DNA of 64,000 bases from Paraburkholderia solisilvae (GCF_902859875.1 NZ_CADIKF010000034.1:1-64000), one strand, 5' to 3'. Numbered from the stretch's first letter, positions 50,441 through 60,286 are shown. Made by a program: numbers and translations. Notes: generated by a model not told the origin, from the sequence alone.

Positions 50441-50806
50441 TTAGAACTTGAGCCCGGCTTCGCGCGCCGCGTCAGCCAGCGCTTTCACGCGGCCGTGGTA
50501 GCGGAAACCCGAGCGGTCGAAGGCGACGGATTCGATGCCGGCAGCCTTAGCCTTTTCAGCGATGCGCTTGCCGATCAGGGTCGCAGCAGCAACGTTGCCA
50601 CCCTTACCCGAATTGTCAGCGAGTTGCGCACGCACTTCGGCTTCGAGCGTCGACGCGCTGGCGAGCACCTTGGTACCGCACGGCGAGAACACTTGCGCAT
50701 AAATGTGCGTGTTCGTGCGATGAACGGCCAGACGCGCGACCTGCAGCTCAGCGATCTTGATACGCGTCTGACGAGCGCGGCGCAGGCGAGATTGAGTCTT
50801 ATCCAT
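50441..50806 (-). CDS. rplR: Ribosomal protein uL18
   Basis: A 121-aa 5S rRNA-binding protein. RLAVHRTNTHIYAQV, the TLIGKRIAEKAKAAGIESV region and the terminal FDRSGFRYHGRVKALADAAR are conserved. Confidence 0.98.
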   Translation of the reverse strand: MDKTQSRLRRARQTRIKIAELQVARLAVHRTNTHIYAQVFSPCGTKVLASASTLEAEVRAQLADNSGKGGNVAAATLIGKRIAEKAKAAGIESVAFDRSGFRYHGRVKALADAAREAGLKF

Positions 50807-50818
50807 GATTGCGCACCC

Positions 50819-51349
50819 TTACTTCTTCTTCGTTTCTTTGAGGATCACGACCTCGTCGGCATAGCGCACGCCTTTGCCCTTATAGGGCTCCGGCGGACGG
50901 TGACCGCGCACTTCCGCGGCAACCTGGCCGACCTTCTGCTTGTCGATCCCCTTGATCACGATTTCGGTTTGCGACGGGGTTTCAGCCTTGATGCCTTCCG
51001 GCATCTGGTGCACCACAGGGTGCGAGAAACCCAGCGACAGGTTCAGCTTGTCGCCTTGCGCCTGTGCACGATAACCAACGCCAACCAGCGTCAGCTTGCG
51101 CTCGAAACCCTTCGTCACGCCGTTCACCATGTTCGCAACCAGTGCGCGCATCGTGCCCGACATCGCGTTTGCTTCGCGGCTTTCGTCCACCGGCTCGAAC
51201 TTCAGCGTGCCGTTGTCGTTCACCACCTTCACCAGACGATTCGCGTTTTGCGAGATCGTACCCAGCGGGCCCTTGACGGTAATGCGCTCGTCGCTGATAG
51301 CCACTTCGGCGCCTTTCAGCACGATCGGGCTTTTACCTACTCGAGACAT
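50819..51349 (-). CDS. rplF: Ribosomal protein uL6
   Basis: A 176-aa large-subunit protein near the sarcin-ricin loop. MSRVGKSPI, ITVKGPLGTI, LVGVGYRAQAQGDKLNLSLG and the C-terminal RPPEPYKGKGVRY are diagnostic. Confidence 0.98.
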   Translation of the reverse strand: MSRVGKSPIVLKGAEVAISDERITVKGPLGTISQNANRLVKVVNDNGTLKFEPVDESREANAMSGTMRALVANMVNGVTKGFERKLTLVGVGYRAQAQGDKLNLSLGFSHPVVHQMPEGIKAETPSQTEIVIKGIDKQKVGQVAAEVRGHRPPEPYKGKGVRYADEVVILKETKKK

Positions 51350-51369
51350 GTTTCTCTCTCCTTTCGGTC

Positions 51370-51765
51370 TTAAGCAACGTAGCAGATGACTTCGCCGCCC
51401 ACGCCAGTCGCGCGCGCCTTGCGGTCCGTCATCACACCCTTCGGCGTCGACACGATTGCAACGCCGAGACCGTTCATGACCTGCGGAATGTCATTGCGAC
51501 CACGGTACACACGCAGACCAGGCTTCGACACGCGCTCGAGGCGCTCGATAACCGGACGACCAGCGTAGTACTTCAGAGCGATATTCAGCTCCGTCTTCGC
51601 GCCTTCGGACTTCACTGCGAAATCCTCGATATAACCTTCGTCCTTCAGGACCTGCGCGATCGCAATCTTGACCTTCGACGAGGGCATCGTCACCGAAACT
51701 TTCTCGACCATCTGCGCATTGCGGATGCGAGTCAGCATATCGGCGATAGGATCACTCATGCTCAT
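51370..51765 (-). CDS. rpsH: Ribosomal protein uS8
   Basis: A 131-aa 16S rRNA-binding protein. DPIADMLTRIRNAQ and VSTPKGVMTDRKARATGVGGE are conserved. ATG at 51765 is chosen because AGGAGA is 10 nt upstream; a second ATG at 51759 (MSDPIAD) is the start in many relatives. Confidence 0.97.
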   Translation of the reverse strand: MSMSDPIADMLTRIRNAQMVEKVSVTMPSSKVKIAIAQVLKDEGYIEDFAVKSEGAKTELNIALKYYAGRPVIERLERVSKPGLRVYRGRNDIPQVMNGLGVAIVSTPKGVMTDRKARATGVGGEVICYVA

Positions 51766-51780
51766 CTTATGTTTCTCCTA

Positions 51781-52086
51781 TTACCAGCTCGCCTTGGTCA
51801 GGCCAGGGATCTCGCCACGGAACGCGATTTCACGAATCTTGTTACGGGCCAGCCCAAATTTACGGAACGTGCCACGCGGACGACCCGTGATCGCGCAACG
51901 GTTGCGTTGGCGGGTCGGGTTTGCGTTGCGGGGCAGTTGCTGCAGGTCCAGACGAGCCGCATAACGCTCCTCGTCCGACTTGCTCGCGTCGTCGATGATC
52001 GCCTTCAGCTCTGCACGCTTGGTCGCATATTTTGCGACGAGGCGAGCGCGCTTCTTTTCACGTTCGATCAGTGCCAGTTTAGCCAC
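51781..52086 (-). CDS. rpsN: Ribosomal protein uS14, zinc-free form
   Basis: A 101-aa protein starting with GTG at 52086 (MAKLALIEREKKR) after GAGG. RCAITGRPRGTFRKFGLARNKIRE is the S14 core; the paired CXXC zinc ligands of the short S14 type are absent. It is 7 nt after rplE. An open frame upstream overlaps rplE and is not used. Confidence 0.97.
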   Translation of the reverse strand: MAKLALIEREKKRARLVAKYATKRAELKAIIDDASKSDEERYAARLDLQQLPRNANPTRQRNRCAITGRPRGTFRKFGLARNKIREIAFRGEIPGLTKASW

Positions 52087-52093
52087 GGTAACC

Positions 52094-52633
52094 TCAGTTT
52101 CTGAACGGGAACTTGAAGCTGGCGAGCAGTGCCTTTGCTTCATCGTCGGTCTTCGCAGTCGTCGTGATGCTGATGTTCAGCCCACGCAGCGCGTCGATCT
52201 TGTCGTAGTCAATTTCGGGGAAAATGATCTGCTCTTTCACACCGATGTTGTAGTTACCACGACCGTCGAATGCACGACCCGACACACCGCGGAAGTCGCG
52301 CACACGCGGGAGCGCAACCGTCACGAAACGGTCGAGAAATTCGTACATAGCCTGGCCACGCAACGTGACCATCGCACCGATCGGATAACCCTGGCGAATC
52401 TTGAAGCCCGCGATTGCCTTACGCGCCTTCGTGATCACCGGCTTCTGACCCGCGATCTTCGTCAGATCGCCAACGGCGTTCTCGATGATCTTCTTGTCAG
52501 CGACGGCTTCGCCAAGACCCATGTTCAGCGTGATCTTGGTGATGCGCGGCACTTCCATGACGGACTTGTAGCCGAACTTCTCGATCAGGCCGGGAACAAC
52601 CTTCTCTTTATAGAATTCTTGCAAACGTGCCAT
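52094..52633 (-). CDS. rplE: Ribosomal protein uL5
   Basis: A 179-aa 5S rRNA-binding protein. MEVPRITKITLNMGLGEA, GQKPVITKARKAIAGFKIRQG and FDGRGNYNIGVKEQIIFPEI are diagnostic. Confidence 0.98.
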   Translation of the reverse strand: MARLQEFYKEKVVPGLIEKFGYKSVMEVPRITKITLNMGLGEAVADKKIIENAVGDLTKIAGQKPVITKARKAIAGFKIRQGYPIGAMVTLRGQAMYEFLDRFVTVALPRVRDFRGVSGRAFDGRGNYNIGVKEQIIFPEIDYDKIDALRGLNISITTTAKTDDEAKALLASFKFPFRN

Positions 52634-52649
52634 TTTTTACTCCGCGGCG

Positions 52650-52958
52650 TCAGGCGCCCAGCACAGCACCGGTCGTCTTCAGGAAACGAACCTTCTTGTC
52701 CCCTTCGACCTTGATGCCAACACGCGACGGCTTGCCATTCGCGTCGACCAGAGCAACGTTCGAGATATGCAGCGGCATGACCTTCGCCTCCACACCACCC
52801 GTCGTACCCTTCATCGGGTTCGGCTTCACATGCTTCTTGGCGATATTGATGCCTTCGACCGTCACGCGCTCATCACCAACGGCCAGCACGACGCCGCGCT
52901 TGCCCTTGTCTTTGCCGGTCGTGACGATGACCTCGTCGCCTTTACGAATCTTCTTCAT
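52650..52958 (-). CDS. rplX: Ribosomal protein uL24
   Basis: A 102-aa KOW-domain protein that initiates large-subunit assembly. KIRKGDEVIVTTGKDKGKRG and VEGINIAKKHVKP are conserved. Confidence 0.98.
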   Translation of the reverse strand: MKKIRKGDEVIVTTGKDKGKRGVVLAVGDERVTVEGINIAKKHVKPNPMKGTTGGVEAKVMPLHISNVALVDANGKPSRVGIKVEGDKKVRFLKTTGAVLGA

Positions 52959-52967
52959 CTCGGCTCC

Positions 52968-53336
52968 TTACAGCACTTCCGGCGCGAGCGAAACGATCTT
53001 CATGAAGCGTTCGCTACGCAACTCACGCGTGACCGGCCCAAAGATACGGGTGCCGATAGGCTCGAGCTTGGTATTCAAAAGCACGGCGGCATTGCCGTCG
53101 AACTTGATCAGCGAGCCGTCTTGACGGCGCACACCCTTGGCGGTGCGAACCACCACGGCGTTATAGATTTCGCCTTTCTTCACGCGCCCGCGCGGCGTTG
53201 CCTCTTTGACGCTCACCTTGATGATGTCGCCGATGCTGGCATAACGACGCTTCGAGCCGCCGAGCACCTTGATGCACATAACTTCACGCGCACCCGTGTT
53301 GTCGGCCACTTCAAGCCGAGTTTCGGTCTGGATCAT
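52968..53336 (-). CDS. rplN: Ribosomal protein uL14
   Basis: A 122-aa protein at the subunit interface. MIQTETRLEVADNTGAREVM and VVVRTAKGVRRQDGSLIKFD are diagnostic. It is the first gene of the spc unit; a 339-nt gap with a promoter-like sequence separates it from rpsQ. Confidence 0.98.
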   Translation of the reverse strand: MIQTETRLEVADNTGAREVMCIKVLGGSKRRYASIGDIIKVSVKEATPRGRVKKGEIYNAVVVRTAKGVRRQDGSLIKFDGNAAVLLNTKLEPIGTRIFGPVTRELRSERFMKIVSLAPEVL

Positions 53337-53675
53337 GGTTTACTTTTCCCAACTTAATCCGGTTGCACCACCATGGCACATCCGGTCAGTCTTGGCCCCG
53401 TCAGCCGTGGCGGCTGCTTGGGATAGAACAGGCAGCGACGGCTAACGAAACCCGCCATCGCAATCCGGTGAAGCTTTCAGCACGGGCCGCTGCCCGCACC
53501 ATCTTCCCACCAGGGTTTCCACCTACGATTTGCCCCACCGCCTTGCCAACTGCAGACAACGGCTGGGCTCCCAGAAAGAGGGAAGACCGAGATTATATCA
53601 AATAATCTCGGTCCTGCAAGCGGAATCTACTGCGATTTCAACTACTTCTACGACTCACCGACAATTCCGGCTGCG
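53337..53675. other. Gap between rpsQ and rplN
   Basis: This contains the promoter-like hairpin described separately and a leader of about 250 nt before rplN. I see no gene in it, and no clear copy of an S8 autoregulatory site. Confidence 0.5.
53586..53619 (-). promoter_or_regulatory. Probable spc-operon promoter on an inverted repeat
   Basis: On the minus strand TTGCAG (53619-53614) and TATAAT (53597-53592) are 16 nt apart. The -10 box sits at the loop edge of a perfect 11-bp inverted repeat, ACCGAGATTAT/ATAATCTCGGT (53586-53596 and 53602-53612). E. coli also has a promoter at this junction before rplN. Confidence 0.65.
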
Positions 53676-53948
53676 TTAGATGATGCGAGCAGCCTCAACA
53701 AGACGCGACACCGACCAGGCCTTCGTCTTCGAAATCGGACGAGTTTCCTGGATTTCAACGAGGTCGCCCTCTTTGTAGGTGTTCGCTTCGTCGTGAGCGT
53801 GGTACTTCTTCGACCGTACGACGTACTTGCCGTAGATCGGATGCTTGACGCGGTGCTCGACCAGCACGGTGACCGTCTTGTCCATCTTGTTGCTGACGAC
53901 CTTGCCGACCAGCGTCCGCTTAAGCGAGGTTTTTACGCTATCGTTCAT
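53676..53948 (-). CDS. rpsQ: Ribosomal protein uS17
   Basis: A 90-aa OB-fold primary binding protein of the small subunit. TLVGKVVSNKMDKTVTVLVE and HDEANTYKEGDLVEIQETRP are diagnostic. Its ATG overlaps the rpmC stop by 4 nt; last gene of the S10 unit. Confidence 0.98.
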   Translation of the reverse strand: MNDSVKTSLKRTLVGKVVSNKMDKTVTVLVEHRVKHPIYGKYVVRSKKYHAHDEANTYKEGDLVEIQETRPISKTKAWSVSRLVEAARII

Positions 53949-54139
53949 TTCTGGTTCGCCTTCTCAGTCAGGACGGTCCGCACACGCGCGATGTCGCGAC
54001 GAACCTTCTTCAGCTGACTCGTGTTCGTAAGCTGCTGGGTCGCGAGCTGCATGCGCAGGCCGAATTGCGCCTTCAACAGGTCCGACAACTCCTTGTTGAG
54101 CGCGGCCTTATCTTTCTGGTGAAGTTCGGAAGCCTTCAT
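53945..54139 (-). CDS. rpmC: Ribosomal protein uL29
   Basis: A 64-aa helical protein near the peptide exit. MKASELHQKD and KKVRRDIARVRTVL are typical. Of three possible consecutive starts, ATG at 54139 has the best spacing from AGGAG. Confidence 0.97.
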   Translation of the reverse strand: MKASELHQKDKAALNKELSDLLKAQFGLRMQLATQQLTNTSQLKKVRRDIARVRTVLTEKANQK

Positions 54140-54148
54140 CATCACTCC

Positions 54149-54565
54149 TTAGGCGCCAAGCTGACGAACGATGAAGGTCGTCTTCAGCGGCAGCTTTGCT
54201 GCAGCCAGACGGAACGCCTCGCGTGCCAGCTCTTCGGTTACGCCGTCCATTTCGTACAGCATCTTGCCCGGTTGAATCTCCGCGACGTAGTACTCCGGGT
54301 TACCCTTACCGTTACCCATACGTACTTCAGCCGGCTTTTGCGAGATCGGCTTGTCCGGGAAAATGCGGATCCAGATGCGGCCGCCGCGCTTGATGTGACG
54401 CGTCATTGCACGACGCGCCGCTTCAATTTGACGCGCGGTCAGGCGGCCGCGACCGATGGCCTTCAGACCATATTCACCGAACGACACTGCGTTGCCGCGC
54501 GTCGCCACACCGGTGTTACGGCCCTTCTGCTCTTTGCGATACTTCCTGCGTTTCGGTTGCAGCAT
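54149..54565 (-). CDS. rplP: Ribosomal protein uL16
   Basis: A 138-aa protein at the A site of the large subunit. MLQPKRRKYRKEQKGRNTG, RQIEAARRAMTRHIKRGGRI and MGNGKGNPEYYVAEI are diagnostic. Confidence 0.98.
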   Translation of the reverse strand: MLQPKRRKYRKEQKGRNTGVATRGNAVSFGEYGLKAIGRGRLTARQIEAARRAMTRHIKRGGRIWIRIFPDKPISQKPAEVRMGNGKGNPEYYVAEIQPGKMLYEMDGVTEELAREAFRLAAAKLPLKTTFIVRQLGA

Positions 54566-54567
54566 GG

Positions 54568-55386
54568 TTATTCTCCAGTCTTGCCGTCGCCGCCGGCATT
54601 ACCACCACCGGCGCCGCCGCGACGGGGACCGCCGCGGCGAGCACCTGCCGGACCGCCACCTTCACCGTCACGGCGCGGACGGCGATCGCCACCCGGGCGA
54701 GCATTGCGGCGCGGACGCTTTTCTTCGGCCACTTCTTCGACCACCGGTGCGTCGTTGCGGCCGAGCGTGTCGCCCTTATAGACCCACACCTTCACGCCGA
54801 TGATGCCGTACGTCGTCTTCGCTTCCGACGTTGCGTAGTCGATGTCCGCACGCAGCGTATGGAGCGGCACGCGACCTTCGCGATACCACTCGGTACGTGC
54901 GATTTCGATGCCGTTCAGACGACCCGCGCTCATGATCTTGATGCCTTGAGCACCCAGACGCATCGCGTTTTGCATCGCACGCTTCATCGCGCGACGGAAC
55001 ATGATCCGGCGCTCGAGCTGTTGCGTGATCGAATCGGCGATCAGTTGCGCATCGGTTTCCGGCTTGCGAATTTCTTCGATGTTGACGTGAACCGGAACGC
55101 CCATGCGCTTCTGCAGTTCCGACTTCAACTGTTCGATGTCTTCGCCCTTCTTGCCGATCACCACACCCGGACGCGAGCTGTAAATCGTGATGCGCGCGTT
55201 CTTCGCCGGGCGCTCGATGACGACGCGACCGACCGAAGCGTTCTTCAGCTTCTTCTTCAGGTATTCACGAACACCGATGTCTTCCTGCAACATCGCCGCG
55301 AAATTATTGTTGCTCGCGTACCAACGCGACGCCCAATTGCGGCTGACGGCCAAACGGAAGCCAGTCGGATGAATTTTCTGTCCCAT
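54568..55386 (-). CDS. rpsC: Ribosomal protein uS3 with a basic Gly/Arg-rich tail
   Basis: A 272-aa mRNA-entry protein, about 40 residues longer than the E. coli form. The KH domain (VVIERPAKNARITIYSSRPG, VIGKKGEDIEQLKSELQK) and C-terminal domain (GAQGIKIMSAGRLNGIEIAR) are standard. The extra tail after EEVAEEKRPR is rich in Arg-Gly and Gly-Gly repeats and probably disordered; similar tails occur in related genera. Confidence 0.97.
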   Translation of the reverse strand: MGQKIHPTGFRLAVSRNWASRWYASNNNFAAMLQEDIGVREYLKKKLKNASVGRVVIERPAKNARITIYSSRPGVVIGKKGEDIEQLKSELQKRMGVPVHVNIEEIRKPETDAQLIADSITQQLERRIMFRRAMKRAMQNAMRLGAQGIKIMSAGRLNGIEIARTEWYREGRVPLHTLRADIDYATSEAKTTYGIIGVKVWVYKGDTLGRNDAPVVEEVAEEKRPRRNARPGGDRRPRRDGEGGGPAGARRGGPRRGGAGGGNAGGDGKTGE

Positions 55387-55397
55387 CGTATGACCCC

Positions 55398-55727
55398 TTA
55401 ATTCCCGACCGTCACAGTGATGTGACAGGATTGCTTCTCAATGCGGTTGCCGCGGCCTTTCGCACGCGCGGTAAAACGCTTGAGCGACGCAGCCTTGTCG
55501 ACGTAGATGCTCGTGATCTTGAGCTCGTCGATATCGGCGCCTTCGTTGTGCTCCGCATTCGCGATCGCCGACAGCACGACCTTCTTCACGATGCCAGCCG
55601 CCTTCTTCGGCGAGAACGTCAGGACGTTCAGCGCCTTGTCGACCGGCAAACCGCGGATCTGGTCAGCCACAAGGCGCGTCTTCTGCGCCGAGATGCGGGC
55701 ACCGCGATGAATTGCTTTCACTTCCAT
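55398..55727 (-). CDS. rplV: Ribosomal protein uL22
   Basis: A 109-aa protein lining the exit tunnel. HRGARISAQKTRLVADQIRG and the beta-hairpin with RFTARAKGRGNRI are diagnostic and look wild-type in length. Confidence 0.98.
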   Translation of the reverse strand: MEVKAIHRGARISAQKTRLVADQIRGLPVDKALNVLTFSPKKAAGIVKKVVLSAIANAEHNEGADIDELKITSIYVDKAASLKRFTARAKGRGNRIEKQSCHITVTVGN

Positions 55728-55739
55728 CTTGATAGCCCC

Positions 55740-56015
55740 TTATTTCTTGGCCTTCTTGTCGGCCGCGTGACCCTTGAACGTACGGGTCAATGCGAACTCG
55801 CCAAGCTTGTGGCCGACCATGTTTTCCGTGACATACACCGGAACGTGTTGACGGCCGTTGTGAACGGCGATCGTCAGACCGATGAAGTCCGGCAGAATCG
55901 TCGAGCGGCGCGACCAGGTTTTGATCGGCTTCTTGTCACGCGAAGCTGCAGCCGCCTCAACTTTCTTCAGCAAATGGGCGTCGCAGAACGGACCTTTTTT
56001 GATTGAACGTGCCAT
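55740..56015 (-). CDS. rpsS: Ribosomal protein uS19
   Basis: A 91-aa head protein. SIKKGPFCDAHLLKKVE, KTWSRRSTILPDFIGLTIAV and VGHKLGEFALTRTFKGH are diagnostic. Confidence 0.98.
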   Translation of the reverse strand: MARSIKKGPFCDAHLLKKVEAAAASRDKKPIKTWSRRSTILPDFIGLTIAVHNGRQHVPVYVTENMVGHKLGEFALTRTFKGHAADKKAKK

Positions 56016-56025
56016 TGCCTACTCC

Positions 56026-56853
56026 TTAACGCTTGTGACGGCGCTGGACGATCATGCTCGTCGTGCGCTTGTTGCTGCGGGTGCGATAGCCCTTCGTCGG
56101 CGTACCCCACGGGCTCACCGGATGGCGACCTGCTGCCGTCTTGCCCTCACCACCACCGTGCGGGTGATCGACCGGGTTCATAGCAACGCCACGCACCGTC
56201 GGGCGGATGCCGCGCCAGCGGTTCGCGCCGGCCTTACCGATTTGACGGAGGCTGTGCTCTTCGTTGCCCACTTCACCGATCGTCGCGCGGCACTCGACGT
56301 GCACGCGGCGGATTTCGCCCGAACGCAGACGCACCTGTGCGTAGACGCTTTCGCGAGCCAGCAGCATCGCCGACGTGCCCGCCGAACGCGCGAGTTGCGC
56401 GCCCTTGCCCGGCAGCATTTCGATGCAATGAATCGTCGTACCGACCGGAATGTTGCGGATCGGCAGCGTGTTACCTGCGCGGATCGGCGCCTCGGCACCC
56501 GACATCAGTTGCTGACCAACCGTCACGCCCTTCGGCGCGATGATGTAGCGACGTTCGCCATCTGCGTACAGCACCAGCGCAATGTTCGCGCTACGGTTCG
56601 GGTCGTACTCGAGACGCTCGACCTTTGCCGGAATGCCGTCCTTCGTACGACGGAAGTCGACGACACGGTAGTGTTGCTTGTGGCCACCGCCTTGATGGCG
56701 CGTGGTGATGCGACCGTTGTTGTTACGGCCTGCCTTCGACTTCTGCGTGTCGAGCAGCGGTGCAAAGGGCTTGCCTGTATGCAAGTCCTTGTTCACCACC
56801 TTGACCATCGCGCGGCGACCCGGCGAAGTCGGCTTAACTTTCACGAGCGCCAT
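56026..56853 (-). CDS. rplB: Ribosomal protein uL2
   Basis: A 275-aa protein required for subunit joining and peptidyl transfer. KSKAGRNNNGRITTRHQGGG, MLPGKGAQLARSAGTSA and RPTVRGVAMNPVDHPHGGGE with its conserved His are present. Confidence 0.98.
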   Translation of the reverse strand: MALVKVKPTSPGRRAMVKVVNKDLHTGKPFAPLLDTQKSKAGRNNNGRITTRHQGGGHKQHYRVVDFRRTKDGIPAKVERLEYDPNRSANIALVLYADGERRYIIAPKGVTVGQQLMSGAEAPIRAGNTLPIRNIPVGTTIHCIEMLPGKGAQLARSAGTSAMLLARESVYAQVRLRSGEIRRVHVECRATIGEVGNEEHSLRQIGKAGANRWRGIRPTVRGVAMNPVDHPHGGGEGKTAAGRHPVSPWGTPTKGYRTRSNKRTTSMIVQRRHKR

Positions 56854-56855
56854 GA

Positions 56856-57170
56856 TTACTTGGCCTCCGCTTCAAAGTTGATTTCCTGGCCGGGCTTCAG
56901 GCAGACGTATGCTTTCTTCACGTCCTTGCGCTTGCCCATGAAGCGGCCAAAGCGCTTTGCCTTGCCCTTCTGAACCAGCACGTTGACGGAATCGACTTCC
57001 ACCTTGAACAGCAGCTCGACAGCAGCCTTCACTTCCTGCTTCGTGGCATCCGGCGCGACTTCGAACACGACTTGCTCGTTCTTGTCGGCCACCAGCGTCG
57101 CCTTTTCGGAGATCACCGGCGCGAGCAGGACCTGCATCAAACGATGATCGTTTTTGCGAATCTCGCTCAT
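56856..57170 (-). CDS. rplW: Ribosomal protein uL23
   Basis: A 104-aa exit-site protein that docks trigger factor and SRP. VLLAPVISEKATLVADKN and VNVLVQKGKAKRFGRFMGKR are diagnostic. Overlaps the rplD stop by 4 nt. Confidence 0.98.
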   Translation of the reverse strand: MSEIRKNDHRLMQVLLAPVISEKATLVADKNEQVVFEVAPDATKQEVKAAVELLFKVEVDSVNVLVQKGKAKRFGRFMGKRKDVKKAYVCLKPGQEINFEAEAK

Positions 57171-57787
57171 GACAGCAACTCCTCGATCTGGGCGACCGCA
57201 GCCTTCGTAATCAGCACTTTCTTGAAGTAGATCAGCGACAGCGGGTCGGCGTAACGCGGCTCGACAACCGCCACGTGGGCGAGGTTGCGCGACGCGAGGT
57301 ACAGGTTCTCGTCAACCGTGTCGGTGATGACCAGCACGGAATCGAGACCCATTGCCTTGAATTTCTGGGCCAGCAGCTTGGTCTTCGGCGCTTCGAGCGT
57401 CAGCTCGTCGACCACCGAGATACGGCCTTCGCGGGCCAACTGCGAGAAGATCGAGCAGAGACCTGCGCGATGCATCTTCTTGTTGACCTTGTGCGAGAAG
57501 TTTTCTTCCGGCGAGTTCGGGAAAATGCGACCACCGCCACGCCACAACGGGCTCGACGTCATACCGGAACGAGCGCGGCCCGTGCCCTTTTGACGCCACG
57601 GCTTCTTCGTCGAGTGGTGGACCTGTTCACGGTCTTTCTGCGCACGGTTGCCGCTGCGAGCATTGGCCTGATACGCGACCACGATCTGGTGGATCAGCGC
57701 TTCGTTATAGTCACGGCCGAACACGACGTCAGACGCGGTGACTGCCGCACCTTCCTGACCATTGGCATTCAGGAGCTTAAGTTCCAT
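57167..57787 (-). CDS. rplD: Ribosomal protein uL4
   Basis: A 206-aa exit-tunnel protein; in E. coli L4 also represses the S10 operon. KKPWRQKGTGRARSGMTSSP and PLWRGGGRIFPNSP form the tunnel loop. Its ATG shares one base with the rplC stop (TAATG), so translation is probably coupled. Confidence 0.98.
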   Translation of the reverse strand: MELKLLNANGQEGAAVTASDVVFGRDYNEALIHQIVVAYQANARSGNRAQKDREQVHHSTKKPWRQKGTGRARSGMTSSPLWRGGGRIFPNSPEENFSHKVNKKMHRAGLCSIFSQLAREGRISVVDELTLEAPKTKLLAQKFKAMGLDSVLVITDTVDENLYLASRNLAHVAVVEPRYADPLSLIYFKKVLITKAAVAQIEELLS

Positions 57788-58446
57788 TATTTCGCTCCTT
57801 TCGCAGCAGGCGCCTTCACAGCCGGCGTCACAAAAACCTTGCCGCCCTTCGCGCCCGGAACGGCGCCCTTGACGAGCAGCAGCTTGCGTTCAGCGTCGAT
57901 ACGCGCGATTTCGAGGTTCTGCACCGTCACCGTCTCGTCACCCATGTGACCGGTCATGCGCTTGCCCGGGAACACACGACCCGGATCCTGCGCCATACCG
58001 ATCGAGCCCGGCACATTGTGCGAACGCGAGTTACCGTGCGACGCGCGGCCCGAAGCGAAGTTGTAGCGCTTGATCGTACCGGCGTAGCCCTTACCGATCG
58101 ACACGCCCTGCACGTCGACCTTCTGGCCCACTTCGAACAGATCCGGACCCACGATAGCGCCGTTCGACAACTCGGCTGCCTTCGCGGCATCGATGCGGAA
58201 TTCTTTGAGGATTTCGCCAGCTTGAACGCCGGCTTTGGCGAGATGACCTGCGAGCGGCTTCGTCACACGCGATGCACGGCGCGTGCCGAACGCAACCTGA
58301 ACAGCCGTGTAGCCGTCGGTTTCAACAGTCTTGATCTGCGTCACGCGGTTGTCGGACACGTCCAGCACGGTGACGGGAATCGAATCCCCTTCCGCCGTGA
58401 AGATACGGGTCATGCCAACCTTGCGACCTACGAGTCCAAGGCTCAT
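57787..58446 (-). CDS. rplC: Ribosomal protein uL3
   Basis: A 219-aa assembly-initiator protein. MSLGLVGRKVGMTRIFTAEG and the basic loop SHGNSRSHNVPGSIGMAQDP are diagnostic. Start at 58446 after GGAGA; a longer frame (MEKT) reaches back to 58458. It follows rpsJ by 207 nt, which contain a promoter-like sequence. Confidence 0.97.
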   Translation of the reverse strand: MSLGLVGRKVGMTRIFTAEGDSIPVTVLDVSDNRVTQIKTVETDGYTAVQVAFGTRRASRVTKPLAGHLAKAGVQAGEILKEFRIDAAKAAELSNGAIVGPDLFEVGQKVDVQGVSIGKGYAGTIKRYNFASGRASHGNSRSHNVPGSIGMAQDPGRVFPGKRMTGHMGDETVTVQNLEIARIDAERKLLLVKGAVPGAKGGKVFVTPAVKAPAAKGAK

Positions 58447-58564
58447 CGTTTTCTCCATTCCCGACTGCGATTGGTCGGGGCTAATTTACAAAATGCCGTG
58501 CTTCCGGGCGCGCTTCTGGACACTTCAGCGGCACCGACTACCACGACTTTTTTGCGCAAATGCG

Positions 58565-58606
58565 CGAAAAGCCTTGCATTATAGCGAGGCTTTTCGTTTT
58601 CCGCAA
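58565..58606 (-). promoter_or_regulatory. Probable promoter before rplC inside an inverted repeat
   Basis: On the minus strand TTGCGG (58606-58601) and TATAAT (58583-58578) are 17 nt apart. The -10 lies in the loop of the perfect 10-bp inverted repeat CGAAAAGCCT/AGGCTTTTCG (58565-58574 and 58587-58596). It would drive rplC onward separately from rpsJ, with a leader of about 125 nt. Confidence 0.65.
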
Positions 58607-58653
58607 GCAATCAAAGACTTAGCGGCACCCATACGCTGAGTGCCCTGTCAGGC

Positions 58654-58965
58654 TTATTGCAGCTTGATCTCGACGTCCACGCCAGCCGGCAGATCGAGCT
58701 TCATCAGCGCGTCGACCGTCTTGTCCGTCGGATCGACGATGTCCATCAGGCGCAGGTGCGTGCGGATTTCGAGCTGGTCGCGCGACGTCTTGTTGACGTG
58801 CGGCGAACGCAGGATGTCGAAACGCTGAATACGGGTCGGCAACGGCACCGGACCACGAACAATTGCGCCAGTCCGCTTCGCGGTCTCAACGATTTCAGCC
58901 GCCGACTGATCGATCAGACGGTAGTCGAATGCTTTCAGGCGAATACGGATTTTCTGGTTCTGCAT
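58654..58965 (-). CDS. rpsJ: Ribosomal protein uS10 (NusE)
   Basis: A 103-aa protein, also the NusE partner of NusB and NusG. KIRIRLKAFDYRLIDQSA, IVRGPVPLPTRIQRFDILRS and THLRLMDIVDPTDKTVDAL are diagnostic. It follows tuf by 130 nt and so belongs to the str unit here. Confidence 0.98.
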   Translation of the reverse strand: MQNQKIRIRLKAFDYRLIDQSAAEIVETAKRTGAIVRGPVPLPTRIQRFDILRSPHVNKTSRDQLEIRTHLRLMDIVDPTDKTVDALMKLDLPAGVDVEIKLQ

Positions 58966-59095
58966 GACGATTCCTTGAAAAGAGCGAGGCGATATTGCAT
59001 CGCCGGATTAAAAAAGAACGAAGGATGAGGGCTTGCGCCGGGAGCGCGTGCCCTCACCCCGGGCACCATCTATTACTGACTGCGAACCAGCGATT

Positions 59096-60286
<1,191 letters not shown>

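Noticed and set aside
53363..53605. An 80-codon plus-strand ORF in the rpsQ-rplN gap
   Set aside because: It has no family signature and overlaps the inverted repeat with the minus-strand promoter; compositionally it looks noncoding.
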